Part shown: in pieces, positions 1 through 7,474 of the stretch
Layout: each line of letters begins with the position of its first letter
Position numbering within the stretch: position 1 is the stretch's first letter
NCBI GenBank assembly: GCA_030998015.1
Contig: JARWMV010000196.1
Span: 1 to 21,622 of the forward strand
Direction: 5' to 3'
Length of the DNA stretch: 21,622 nt
Source of the DNA: Ceratorhiza oryzae-sativae
Lineage: Eukaryota > Basidiomycota > Agaricomycetes > Cantharellales > Ceratobasidiaceae
Position numbers and translations under genes: made by a program
The notes under the pieces: model-generated
Databases searched by the model: none
What the model was told of the DNA's origin: nothing
Seen by the model: only the letters and a program-made list of their open reading frames with translations

Positions 1-100
1 AGTGCGCGGCATAATATCGATATTTAGCCGCCGGCTGAAAATGACGAACGGTCGTCATTTTCTACGAGGGAATCTTTAGGATTCCCTCTAACGCCGGCGG
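1..100 (+). mobile_element. Family A element A1 (cut by window start)
   Basis: The last 100 bases of a + copy, from AGTGCGCGGC to GCCGGCGG, in the nad4L intron. Confidence 0.9.
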
Positions 101-221
101 GTATAAATTAGCTGCTAAAGTTAAAGGGCAATAATTATATGTTTTAATAATATCCCTAATTAAATCCCCTTACCCCAATTTCTATTCATTTAAAATTAAG
201 GTGTTACCATTCATGGGTTTG
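1..221 (+). other. 3' part of a group I intron in nad4L
   Basis: Bases 1-100 are a truncated family A element. Bases 101-221 are AT-rich with a short open tail ending in a stop at about 149-151 (residues KLAAKVKGQ), which may be the end of an intron ORF. The 3' splice site is placed after G221. A preceding exon ending in T would then complete a Leu codon (T+TA) and give the conserved YRL-RG of ND4L. The intron start and its core lie outside the window. The intron type is inferred from its terminal G and from the neighbouring introns. Confidence 0.6.
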
Positions 222-250
222 TAAGAGGAACCATTTCACTTAGAACATAA
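222..250 (+). CDS. nad4L: nad4L last exon (C-terminal tail of ND4L)
   Basis: NADH dehydrogenase subunit 4L is a small membrane subunit of respiratory complex I. The bases read (L)RGTISLRT then TAA at 248-250, matching the usual ND4L ending YRLRG. The stop overlaps the nad5 start by one base (TAATG), an arrangement common in fungal mitochondria and a strong support for both calls. Only 29 bases of this gene are here; the rest should lie upstream of the window behind the intron. A second, N-terminal nad4L-like piece is at 18363-18504. Confidence 0.75.
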
Positions 251-573
251 TGTATCTATCTATCTTATTTTTACCATTACTAGGTTCTTTAGTTTCAGGA
301 CTATTAGGACGAAAAATTGGTGTGACTGGAAGTCACATCATTACTTGCTCTTCACTAGGTTTGACTAGTGTTATGGCAGCTATAGCCTTTTACGAAGTAG
401 GTATCTGCGGTTCACCTGTATCTATTTACTTAACAAGTTGGATCGATTCTGAGTTAATGTCTGTTTCTTGGGGATTCTTATTTGATTCTTTAACTGTTTC
501 AATGTTAATTCCTGTTTTATTCGTTTCAACTTTAGTTCATATCTATTCTATTTCATATATGGGCGAGGATCCT
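250..573 (+). CDS. nad5: nad5 exon 1, NADH dehydrogenase subunit 5
   Basis: ND5 is a large proton-pumping membrane subunit of mitochondrial complex I. This exon encodes 108 residues starting [20 protein letters not shown], with the first transmembrane helices and the conserved segments [14 protein letters not shown] and [12 protein letters not shown]. The ATG overlaps the nad4L stop by one base. The exon ends in T at 573 (codon CCT of MGEDP), as expected for a group I 5' splice site. Past 573 the reading departs from ND5 (LIVLEKHS...) and stops at 639. The exon is AT-rich and contains no inserted hairpin element. Confidence 0.97.
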
Positions 574-960
574 TTAATTGTTTTGGAAAAACATTCAATA
601 TTTGGGGATCAAAACTATCAAACTCCGGGAACACCCTAAAGCTTACGGTACCAAGCAATAGTCGAAAGGCTGTTTGTGGATGAAGTAATTACTCATGTAA
701 GGTAACAAGCCGTAAGATAAACGAAAGTTAAATGGGTTACCGCGGAACTAAATCAGAGTTTAAATCTCTCGCGAGGGTAAAGGATTTCGAGCTAATCAAA
801 GGAATCAAATCCTTTAATCCATCCGGGATCGGGACCGGAAATTTAAACTTTGTAAAAGCGCAACGAGTAGACGGTAGTTGGTGAGTAGTTGAATTCAGAC
901 TATTCGCTTAAGGTGTACTCTAATGGGTTTCGAAAGAAATTATCAAGTCAAAATCCATTC
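574..960 (+). ncRNA. Group I intron core of nad5 intron 1
   Basis: The segment AACTCCGGGAACACCCTAAA at about 620 resembles the conserved P4-P6 side of group I cores. CGCGGAACTAAA at about 741 and AAAAGCGCAACGAGTAGACG at about 856 are shared, with small changes, with the core of nad5 intron 5 (17070-17350). I cannot assign all helices without folding. An S-type P7 strand is not obvious here, so it may lie further 3'. Confidence 0.6.
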
Positions 961-1202
961 TAAGCAAATAAGTGTTTCCAAATCTTATAACCGCGCCGAA
1001 GGCGCCTCTTCAACTGATGTTAATCCTTGGTTCATAAGTGGTCTGATTGACGCAAACCCCTGGTTCATAATTGGTTTGATTGATGTTGGAAAAATTAATT
1101 GACGCAAAACAACATAAAAGAGGATTCTAGATTACACTTTTTGCCTCTAATCATAGTATGGTCTTCGATCTCTCCGCTAGGCGGAGGAAAGGACTATATC
1201 AT

Positions 1203-1420
1203 ACCCCCGCTTATCGGCTGAAATCTTAGGTGTAACCCAAGATTTCAGCCGATAAGCGGAGGGTCAACGACCCGTGGGTATGGTTATCGAGGCCGCGTTC
1301 GCGGCGAGGTATTGCGAGGTACCCTGGAACTTTCAGTTCCAGGGTACCTCGGAATCAGACGCCGCGCGCACGCCAGGGCCGCCTTGGCTTAAGCCAAGGC
1401 GTTCGCAGGCGTGCACGGGT
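1203..1420 (+). mobile_element. Family B element B1 (variant arm)
   Basis: This copy is flanked by cat (1200-1202) and cat (1421-1423). Its first arm is replaced by a long hairpin around GGCTGAAATCTTAGG, so it is 218 bp rather than 248. It shares the arm around GGTACCCTGGAACTTTCAG with the other copies. Confidence 0.85.
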
Positions 1421-1423
1421 CAT

Positions 1424-1655
1424 ACTTGGGGTAAACTGTCCTCTTATTTGGGGCTAGGTGAACCCTAACCAAAATGGGAAGGAATAAAGGCAACCAATTT
1501 ACCTATTCTTTCGCCGGGGGACCACCGGCGGAGTTGTGGTCCTTTAGGGATGACCAATTTTCGAAGTATACTCTCACGCCAGTGTACGTTGTAAACGTAC
1601 ATAGGCGAGGGTAATCAACTTTTAATTATGGTCAACTTCTAATCTATGAAGAACT
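1424..1655 (+). other. Non-coding intron sequence between B1 and A2
   Basis: There is no convincing ORF. A hairpin CCGGGGGACCACCGGCGG lies near 1514, and a palindromic TGTACGTT...AACGTACA lies near 1580-1603. It probably forms peripheral intron structure or debris of small elements. Confidence 0.4.
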
Positions 1656-1870
1656 CCGCGCGCGTTAGTTGCTGGTGGGACTTGTCCCACCAACCAACGT
1701 GAGCAATCGCAACCGTTTGCGATTGCTAGTGCGCGGCATAATATCGATATTTAGCCGCCGGCTGAAAATGACGAACGGTCGTCATTTTCTACGAGGGAAT
1801 CTTTATGTTGAGGTAGCCTGGACTCATGGTCAAGGCTACCTCAAGTTAGGATTCCCTCTAACGCCGGCGG
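1656..1870 (+). mobile_element. Family A element A2 (with a nested hairpin)
   Basis: Full family A in + orientation. A 43-bp variant of the nested GGTAGCCTGGA hairpin sits in the last stem-loop (about 1806-1848), making 215 bp. Confidence 0.9.
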
Positions 1871-1901
1871 GCCCAGTCTTTTGACAAAATAAACCCCAGT
1901 T

Positions 1902-1999
1902 GACCCCCCAAACTGATGCAGCTATGCTGCATTGTTTGGGGGGGGTAATGGCCCTCCCAATACGTTGGCCTTACAGGCTTGGTAACGCATTGGGAGGTC
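1902..1999 (+). repeat. Family E palindromic element E1
   Basis: Two GC-rich hairpins read GACCCCCCAAAC...GTTTGGGGGG and CCTCCCAATACG...GCATTGGGAGG. The same pattern occurs at 3178, 5341, 11710 and, inverted, 18920. Confidence 0.85.
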
Positions 2000-2454
2000 A
2001 TTGTTTTCTTGCCCCTTGAAGTTTAGGAACATGAACGGTATTTCCCACCTAATCGGTCAAGTACCGTCTATTCTAAATGTCCCGGTTAGTGAAGAACATC
2101 TAGTGTGTTTAGATTTAGAGACTATCAACATATTAATTTTTAAAAATGTTTTATTTTTCAATTTTATCTTTTTTTCTTCAACTCAAACCACGGTTTTGTC
2201 ATATTTTCTGGTTATTAATTATTATGGTTATTGCTACCGCTGAATTTGAAGTATTTTCATTTAACGGATCCGGCCCAGGCGCCCATATTGAATTTTTACT
2301 TACTTCTTTATTGCCTGTTAAAATGCGAAAATTGAATAAAGTTGAACGAGAATCCTTTTCCCTTTCAAATGAATTAGAACAAATTTTAGTAGGACTCATT
2401 TTGGGGGACTTAAACGCACATAAAGCAAGTATTAATAGTAACCCCGCTAATCGA

Positions 2455-2500
2455 TACCCCTGCCAAGACGTGCGCTAAAGCGCAGTTCTCTAGGCAGGGT
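2455..2500 (+). repeat. Family C hairpin C1
   Basis: CCCTGCC...GGCAGGG pairs around an inner hairpin GTGCGCTAAAGCGCA. Together with a linker hairpin at 2504-2519 and I1 it forms a composite found inverted at 13014-13141. Confidence 0.85.
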
Positions 2501-2535
2501 GTAGATTTGCCTTCGCAAATCATCGATTAGTGGAG

Positions 2536-2582
2536 CCCTCCGCGCTTAGGCCGCCCTGCGGGCGATCAAAGAGCGCGGAGGG
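2536..2582 (+). repeat. Family I hairpin I1
   Basis: CCCTCCGCGC...GCGCGGAGGG pairs across an inner GCCGCCCTGCGGGC hairpin. Other copies are at 13014 (inverted) and 16750. Confidence 0.85.
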
Positions 2583-2939
2583 TATTCGTTTAAGATTTAA
2601 ACAAGGTTCCGCTAATAAAGAGTATCTTTTTCACTTGTACGAATTATTCAGAAGCTATTGTTTATCGGCTCCAAAATCTCGTGATCAGAAACCTGATTAC
2701 CGGACAGGCAAAATTTATACTCAAATTTCATTTAATACTTCTTCATTGCCGTGTTTTAACACAATTTACGATCTATTTTATCTTGATGGGAAAAAAATAA
2801 TACCAACTAACATAAACGAGTTGTTAACAGTTTCCTCATTGAGCTACTGGTTGTGCGATGATGGTAGCTTTTGTCGAACAACACAAAGAGTTTTTCTTTG
2901 TACGGAATGCTATACAGTCGACGAAGTAAGTTTATTAGT

Positions 2940-2974
2940 CCGCCTCCTGGATCTCTAGAGATCCAGGGAGCGGA
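2940..2974 (+). repeat. Family J hairpin J1 in an endonuclease gene
   Basis: A 35-bp near-perfect palindrome, CCGCCTCCTGG...GGAGCGGA, centred on CTCTAGAG. It interrupts the LAGLIDADG_2 gene between VSLLV and LNAKW. Sequence-identical copies are at 3588 and 6038. Confidence 0.88.
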
Positions 2975-3073
2975 GTTTTAAATGCCAAATGGGATTTAAA
3001 ATGCCGAAAAGTTAACAGAGGTAGTGGTTGCCGAATAGTAATTCCACGTAGATCAATGCCGGTTTTGCAATCC

Positions 3074-3118
3074 TACCCCTGCCAAGACGTGCGCTAAAGC
3101 GCAGTTGCCCAGGCAGGG
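3074..3118 (+). repeat. Family C hairpin C2 in an endonuclease gene
   Basis: A 45-bp copy between TCC (Ser of MPVLQS) and TTG TTA (LL). Its length is a multiple of three and its removal leaves a clean LAGLIDADG_2 C-terminus. Confidence 0.88.
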
Positions 3119-3177
3119 TTGTTAAAAGACGTTATGCCAAAAATGATGCTATATAAAATAGGTTTATAAAAACAATT

Positions 3178-3256
3178 GACCCCCCAAACATATGCAGCTA
3201 CGCTGCATAGTTTGGGGGGGCAATTGCCCCCCAACATGCTGTAAGGCATTGGGGGT
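3178..3256 (+). repeat. Family E element E2
   Basis: Two hairpins as in E1. The flanks are CAATT on the left and CAATTG on the right. It lies just after the stop of the nested endonuclease gene. Confidence 0.85.
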
Positions 3257-3329
3257 CAATTGTCGTTATGTTTGTTAAGTATCGTGCAATTATATTTTCA
3301 TGTTGTATACTACAAACTCGTAATTCCAT

Positions 3330-3378
3330 GATTGTGAGGTACCCTGGACTGAATGGTCCAGGGTACCTCACAATTCCA
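3330..3378 (+). repeat. Hairpin of the GGTACCCTGGA type
   Basis: A palindrome GAGGTACCCTGGAC...GTCCAGGGTACCTC lies within longer inverted flanks (ATTGTGAGG/CCTCACAAT). It resembles the inner arm of family B standing alone. Confidence 0.75.
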
Positions 3379-3587
3379 TAGTGAATTACACGGCTTTCAG
3401 TTTTAGGGGGTAGTTGCTGTTATAAGTCTCCCCTTTTTGAGTAAGATGGTATTTTAAGAATACCACCTAAGTCATATAGTATCCTTGAGGGGTCATTCAG
3501 TATCATAGTCGACAAAAATAAGACTAGAAAGTTAGGATGGAGAATCCAAACTAAATTTCAATTAGGTCTTCACATAAAAGACTTACC

Positions 3588-3622
3588 CCGCCTCCTGGAT
3601 CTCTAGAGATCCAGGGAGCGGA
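3588..3622 (+). repeat. Family J hairpin J2 in an endonuclease gene
   Basis: This copy interrupts the LAGLIDADG_1 gene between HIKDL and LLKLQQ. TTA occurs on both sides (3583-3585, 3623-3625), which could be a 3-bp target duplication. Confidence 0.85.
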
Positions 3623-3856
3623 TTATTAAAACTACAACAATCTCTGGGTGGAATCGGCTCAATTCATTCAACTCCTTCTGAAAATAAGGCGAATTATTCA
3701 ATTGATTCTAAACAAGATTTGTTACAACTTATAGATCATTTAGATAAATACCCTTTATTGACACAAAAAAAAGCAGATTTTCTTTTGTTTAAAGAAGTAG
3801 TAGAACTAATAAGCAATAAATCTCATCTTACTATGGAAGGGTTGAAACAAATAGTC

Positions 3857-4028
3857 CCGCCGGCGTTAGAGGGAATCCTAAAGATTCCCTCGTAGAAAAT
3901 GACGACCGTTCGTCATTTTCAGCCGGCGGCTAAATATCGATATTATGCCGCGCACTAGCAATCGCAAACGGTTGCGATTGCTCACGTTGGTTGGTGGGAC
4001 AAGTCCCACCAGCAACTAACGCGCGCGG
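3857..4028 (-). mobile_element. Family A element A3 in an endonuclease gene
   Basis: A 172-bp copy, inverted, between QIV and ASMNLGLSD of the LAGLIDADG_1 gene. The usual family sequence has about three more residues at this junction, so the insertion may have replaced a few bases. Confidence 0.92.
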
Positions 4029-4369
4029 GCCTCAATGAATTTAGGGTTATCGGATTCCTTAAAATCTGAGTTTAAAGACTATGCTCCTGTTGAAAGACCA
4101 GTTATTAATACTGAAGAAATTCCTGATTCTAATTGGGTTTCAGGCTTTGTATCTGTTGATGTAAGTTTTGATGTAAGAATTTATGAACGACCATCAAATC
4201 CAATTGGGCATAGAATACAATTAAGATTTAGAGTAACCCAGCACGATAGAGATAAAAATTTATTGGAGTGTTTAAGTAAATACCTGGGTTCAGGTAGTGT
4301 AACACAATATTCAGGAAAGGCAGCAGTGGTTTTAACTATTACTAAATTTTCAGATATAACCAATATCAT

Positions 4370-4617
4370 ACCCCCGCTTAGGGTCAACCAGCATTGTATT
4401 TATATATAAATACATGCTGTTGACCCGTGGGTATGGTTATCGAGGCCGCGTTCGCGGCGAGGTATTGCGAGGTACCCTGGAACTTTCAGTTCCAGGGTAC
4501 CTCGGAATCAGACGCCGCGCGCACGCCAGGGCCGCCTTGGCTTGATTATTGACCTTAAGGTCAATATGAGCCAAGCTTGCTTGGCTTAAGCCAAGGCGTT
4601 CGCAGGCGTGCACGGGT
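4370..4617 (+). mobile_element. Family B element B2 in an endonuclease gene
   Basis: A 248-bp full copy preceded by cat (4367-4369). The second repeat is cut short by A4, which starts at 4619. Skipping 4370-4790 restores ATC ATA CCT TTT TTT GAA (IIPFFE). Confidence 0.92.
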
Positions 4618-4618
4618 C

Positions 4619-4790
4619 CCGCCGGCGTTAGAGGGAATCCTAAAGATTCCCTCGTAGAAAATGACGACCGTTCGTCATTTTCAGCCGGCGGCTAAATATC
4701 GATATTATGCCGCGCACTAGCAATCGCAAACGGTTGCGATTGCTCACGTTGGTTGGTGGGACAAGTCCCACCAGCAACTAACGCGCGCGG
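4619..4790 (-). mobile_element. Family A element A4, adjacent to B2
   Basis: A 172-bp copy that appears to have inserted into the duplicated target base triplet at the end of B2, so it is younger than B2 at this site. Confidence 0.92.
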
Positions 4791-4989
4791 ACCTTTTTTT
4801 GAAAATAACCCTTTGCTTGGTGTAAAATTATTAGATTATTTGGACTGGTGTAAAATCGCTAAATTGATGAATGAGGGATCCCATCTTACGACTGAAGGTT
4901 TAAATTCCATAATAAAAATAAAATCAGGGATGAACACAGGAAGAGAGTTATAATAAATATTTAATTGTATGATAAATTTGACCTCAATG

Positions 4990-5082
4990 CACAACCAAAG
5001 ATTCTTTTCATACTTATCATTATTCACTTTCTTTATGCTTGTTCTAGTAGCAGGAGATTCATACCTAACTATGTTTATCGGT
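4990..5082 (+). CDS. nad5: nad5 exon 2
   Basis: A short exon of 31 codons, [20 protein letters not shown] then [11 protein letters not shown], the conserved ND5 transmembrane segment that follows MGEDP. It starts after G4989 and ends in T5082 (GGT), matching group I rules on both sides. A longer reading in another frame across this stretch is only a shadow. The next exon begins WEG, completing the conserved FIGWEGIG. Confidence 0.95.
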
Positions 5083-5320
5083 CAATTACTCCCGGCCTAA
5101 ATGTGTTACTAAACACATTATGTACACCACTATATGCTGGAAACTCCTTAGAGCTTTTGAATTATTTAACCAAAATAATTCCAAAGATTGGATAATCAGC
5201 AGGAAATCCTATTTTAAATAATAAGCGGATCCTCAGAGGCTATACGTGGTGCGAATTGTTTCATCAATTTAAAGATATAGTCCTAAACTAAATAAATTTA
5301 GTCTTATAAAGCGGGATGAG
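5083..5320 (+). ncRNA. Group I intron core of nad5 intron 2
   Basis: Ordered core-like segments are visible: ATGCTGGAAACTCCTTAGAG at 5134 (P4 side), AATCAGCAGGAAATCC near 5194, CCTCAGAGGCTATACG near 5231 (R/P7-P3) and AAGATATAGTCC at 5272-5283 (S strand of P7). This is the classic arrangement of an IB/IA-like core, with the endonuclease gene placed after it. Confidence 0.8.
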
Positions 5321-5340
5321 AATATTATATTTTCACTATT

Positions 5341-5420
5341 GACCCCCCAAACAAATGCAGCTACGCTGCATTGTTTGGGGGGGCAATAGCCCCCCAATAC
5401 GCTGCAACGCATTGGGGGTC
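5341..5420 (+). repeat. Family E element E3
   Basis: An 80-bp double hairpin. TATT lies at both edges (ACTATT before, TATTGC after), which hints at a short duplication. Confidence 0.85.
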
Positions 5421-5580
5421 TATTGCTATCATTTCTCGAAAATTATAACGGTGAAACTTTACAGGAATCTTTTTTAACTAGTCCTATTTTACTTTATGCA
5501 GGAAAAAAGGTTCTGAATACGGAAAACCTCGACAAACAACTCCATTAAAATTAGAAGTTGATCTCAGTTCTGAACAAACT

Positions 5581-5726
5581 GACCCGTGCCCGCCTACGAT
5601 CGCAGCTCCGCCTCAAGGAAATTACTGCCGAGGTATTGCGAGGTAGCCTGGACCCCAGAGGTTCCAGGCTACCTCGGAATCAGGCGCCTCAAGGGTGAAG
5701 TTGTTGCACGTACGTGCAACAATTTC
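5581..5726 (-). repeat. Degenerate family B derivative
   Basis: It starts GACCCGTGC like the inverted end of family B and contains the GGTAGCCTGGACCCC hairpin, but the remaining arms are different, including GTTGCACGTACGTGCAAC. It sits exactly between LSSEQ and RDILIG of the endonuclease gene. Confidence 0.7.
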
Positions 5727-5837
5727 GTGATATTTTAATAGGGACTCTTCTCGGAGATTCTCGTGTTGAACGAATAAAATCATCACACAATAGTCGAGTT
5801 AGATTCGAGCAATCTTTTCCTAATCATGCTTCCTCCA

Positions 5838-5934
5838 ACTCTCTGATCGCGCCTTTAGGCGCGGCCTAAGCGCTGAGGACTTCTAAATTGGGGGTGATTT
5901 GCGCAGGCAAATCTACACCCCCAATTTGGGGTTT
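5838..5934 (-). repeat. Family M double hairpin M1
   Basis: Two hairpins, CTCTGATCGCGCC...GGCCTAAGCGCTGAGG and CCAATTTGGGG-type, run together. The same pair occurs in the opposite order and orientation at 16440-16535; a single hairpin is at 15149-15197. Confidence 0.8.
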
Positions 5935-6037
5935 TAAAAAAAGCTTGCTCATCCTTAGGGTTTAAGCATAGCGAAGAGTCTTTATCTAAAATTAGAGCGC
6001 ATCTTTCTAAACTAAATTTTGAAAAAGGTAACAAAGT

Positions 6038-6072
6038 CCGCCTCCTGGATCTCTAGAGATCCAGGGAGCGGA
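6038..6072 (+). repeat. Family J hairpin J3 in an endonuclease gene
   Basis: Third 35-bp copy. It interrupts the intron 2 HEG between GNKV and the NUMOD-like part; GT flanks both sides. Confidence 0.87.
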
Positions 6073-6215
6073 GTTACAGATATTGAAAAAAATACTGTAA
6101 TTGTATATGATTCTACACGGCAAGCTGCTGAAGCTTTAAACTGTCATCATACAACTATAAAATACCACGATAAAAATAAGTTTAAGGGAAAACCTTTTAG
6201 AAATAAATATTTCAT

Positions 6216-6463
6216 ACCCCCGCTTAGGGTCAACCAGCATTGTATTTATATATAAATACATGCTGTTGACCCGTGGGTATGGTTATCGAGGCCGCGTTCG
6301 CGGCGAGGTATTGCGAGGTACCCTGGAACTTTCAGTTCCAGGGTACCTCGGAATCAGACGCCGCGCGCACGCCAGGGCCGCCTTGGCTTGATTATTGACC
6401 TTAAGGTCAATATGAGCCAAGCTTGCTTGGCTTAAGCCAAGGCGTTCGCAGGCGTGCACGGGT
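6216..6463 (+). mobile_element. Family B element B3
   Basis: A 248-bp full copy flanked by cat (6213-6215) and cat (6464-6466). Confidence 0.93.
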
Positions 6464-6610
6464 CATACACATTGGAAGAAGTTAAACTTCTACAAAAATC
6501 ATTATTGGGTAATTTTAATATAGAAACCCGATTAATACTAAAACGGGAAAATCAGTGGTTAATATGTATTCCTGTAAAACAACAACCTATTCTTCGAGCT
6601 ATTGTAACTC

Positions 6611-6832
6611 CCGCGCGCGTTAGTTGCTGGTGGGACTTGTCCCACCAACCAACGTGAGCAATCGCAACCGTTTGCGATTGCTAGTGCGCGGCATAATATC
6701 GATATTTAGCCGCCGGCTGAAAATGACGAACGGTCGTCATTTTCTACGAGGGAATCTTTATGGGAGGTAGCCTGGACCATGAGACTCATGGTCAAGGCTA
6801 CCTCATCTGAGGATTCCCTCTAACGCCGGCGG
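6611..6832 (+). mobile_element. Family A element A5 with nested 50-bp hairpin
   Basis: A 222-bp copy; the extra 50 bp are 6761-6810. It lies between IVT and HSSMLYKI at the end of the intron 2 endonuclease gene, where the family usually has a few more residues. Confidence 0.92.
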
Positions 6833-6875
6833 GCATTCATCAATGCTATATAAAATATCTTCATCGTTAATTTAA

Positions 6876-7111
6876 CTACCTTCTTCTTAAGAAATTTGAT
6901 TTCATTGCACAGGTCCCTCAACCAATGACCCTAATGCAGGTCCAGCAAGATTTTATAAATCTTGCATGGAAACAAGCCTATACTCCTTAGGCTTGCAACC
7001 CCTCCCCTTGTGGTTGGGAGTTACACCTAAGATTTCAGCCGATAACCGGGGAGTTTATTTTTCCATGTTAGAAAAATTAAATGAATAAAGATTAAGGTCC
7101 GCTATTTCCCG
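6876..7111 (+). other. 3' end of intron 2, no gene seen
   Basis: It contains family F repeat F1 (6938-6971) and an AGATTTCAGCCGATAA segment near 7030 that matches an arm of some B elements. The last 90 bases are AT-rich and presumably hold the 3' splice-site helix. Confidence 0.5.
6938..6971 (+). repeat. Family F repeat F1
   Basis: GGTCCAGCAAGATTTTATAA with hairpin CAAGATTTTATAAATCTTG. Copies are at 8736, 21017 and 21094. Confidence 0.8.
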
Positions 7112-7444
7112 TGGGAGGGTATTGGTATATCTTCATACTTACTGATTAACTTCTGGTTTACCAGAATTCAAGCTAATAAGTCTGCTATATTGGCTTTAAC
7201 TATGAATAGAGTTGGTGATATGTTCTTAAGTATTGGGTTCTTTGCTATATTCTGGCTATTTGGAAATATTGATTATGCCACAGTATTCAGTATTGCACCA
7301 TATATGAATGAAACAGCTATAACAATAATAGGTTTATTGTTATTATTTGCTGCTATGGGAAAATCAGCCCAACTAGGTCTTAATACTTGGTTACCTCATT
7401 CAATGGAAGGTCCAACACCTGTTTCTGCTTTACTGCATGCTGCT
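7112..7444 (+). CDS. nad5: nad5 exon 3
   Basis: 111 codons starting [20 protein letters not shown] and ending HAA, with the most conserved ND5 core: [31 protein letters not shown] and PVSALLHAA. These are the transmembrane helices carrying proton-channel lysine and histidine residues. The start follows G7111. The 3' junction is ambiguous within a TACC present at both sides (7444-7447 and 12762-12765). The 7444/12763 choice keeps a T before the intron; 7443/12761 would give the usual terminal G. The protein is the same either way. Confidence 0.97.
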
Positions 7445-7474
7445 ACCGAAAATTAAATTACAATATTTGTTTAC

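Larger units (their letters stand above)
2146..3169 (+). pseudogene. LAGLIDADG_2 homing endonuclease split by three elements
   Basis: Pieces: 2146-2451 (ends SNPAN), 2584-2939 (IRLRFKQG... to VDEVSLLV), 2975-3073 (VLNAKWDLKCRKVNR... to MPVLQS) and 3119-3169 (LLKDVMPKMMLYKIGL, TAA at 3167-3169). The first LAGLIDADG motif is LVGLILGDLN (about residues 86-95 from the ATG); the second is LSYWLCDDGSF. The order and the ending match a whole LAGLIDADG_2 protein once the insertions C1+I1 (2452-2583), J1 (2940-2974) and C2 (3074-3118) are skipped. The start at 2146 is the first in-frame ATG of a hydrophobic leader and is uncertain. It would drive movement of the nested intron. Confidence 0.85.
1070..3486 (+). 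other. Probable nested intron inside the intron 1 endonuclease gene
   Basis: The host HEG breaks off after GLIDA/GLIDV at about 1050-1090 and resumes at 3487 as EGSF, the residues that normally follow. Between them are a complete LAGLIDADG_2 HEG (2146-3169), several elements, and a segment at 3468-3486 (AAGTCATATAGTATCC) that weakly resembles the group I S strand AAGATATAGTCC. The 5' splice site is uncertain because the motif is duplicated there (1038-1070 and 1071-1103). The nested-intron reading is an inference. Confidence 0.55.
922..4953 (+). pseudogene. LAGLIDADG_1 homing endonuclease, split by a nested intron and by elements
   Basis: This site-specific endonuclease would spread intron 1. 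Pieces in order: 922-1101 with the first motif NPWFISGLIDA; 3487-3585 continuing as EGSFSIIVDKNKTRKLGW; 3623-3856 with GIGSIHST and the helical region LLTQKKADFLLF; 4029-4369 with NLGLSDSLK and the second motif NWVSGFV; 4791-4953 with the C-terminus ENNPLLGVKLLDYLDW ending at TAA 4951-4953. Interruptions are the roughly 2.4 kb nested region, a J element (3586-3622), A3 (3857-4028), and B2 plus A4 (4370-4790). The second motif reads FVSVDVSF where GEGSF-like acidic residues are usual, so activity is doubtful. As DNA the frame is broken. Confidence 0.85.
574..4989 (+). other. nad5 intron 1 (group I, probable twintron)
   Basis: The intron runs from after the T of GAGGATCCT to G4989, just before CAC AAC (His-Asn) of exon 2; joining gives MGEDP-HNQRFF, the usual ND5 sequence. 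It contains a group I core near its 5' end, a LAGLIDADG_1 HEG in pieces (922-1101, 3487-4953), a LAGLIDADG_2 HEG (2146-3169), and inserted elements of families A, B, C, E, I, J and L. The arrangement suggests that a second intron sits inside the first endonuclease gene. Confidence 0.88.
5510..6875 (+). pseudogene. LAGLIDADG_2 homing endonuclease with NUMOD-like segment, split
   Basis: Readable pieces: LSSEQ before 5580, then RDILIGTLLGDSRVER (first LAGLIDADG motif, 5727 on) and RVRFEQSFPNHAS; SLGFKHSEESLSKIRAHLSK (about 5947 on); a NUMOD-like DNA-binding repeat VIVYDSTRQAAEALNCHHTT (about 6101); YTLEEVKLLQKSLLGNFNIE (6467 on); and the terminal HSSMLYKISSSLI with TAA at 6873-6875. Elements interrupt at 5581-5726, 5838-5934, J3, B3 and A5. 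Unlike other sites, removing B3 and one cat leaves the two sides one base out of frame, so this copy probably has real frame damage. No clear start codon is visible. Confidence 0.75.
5083..7111 (+). other. nad5 intron 2 (group I)
   Basis: The intron lies between GGT (Gly) and TGG (Trp) of FIG-WEG and ends in G7111. It has a group I core near the 5' end, an E element (5341-5420), one LAGLIDADG_2 HEG split by elements (5510-6875), and at the 3' end a family F repeat plus about 140 bases with no recognised gene. Confidence 0.92.

Noticed and set aside
1099..1101. TGA read as tryptophan (code 4)
   Set aside because: Read-through of this TGA adds only a few residues before another stop, and exons use TGG, so it gives no support either way.
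1274..1468. Readings beginning MGMVIEAAFAARYCEVPWN at 1274 and 12601
   Set aside because: Both start in a family B element. At 12601 the reading merely runs on into nad5 exon 4.
2199..2399. Minus-strand reading opposite the nested endonuclease gene
   Set aside because: It is the shadow of a well-supported LAGLIDADG_2 N-terminus on the plus strand.
4965..5195. A 76-residue reading across exon 2
   Set aside because: It is in the wrong frame; the conserved ND5 residues are in another frame from 4990 to 5082.
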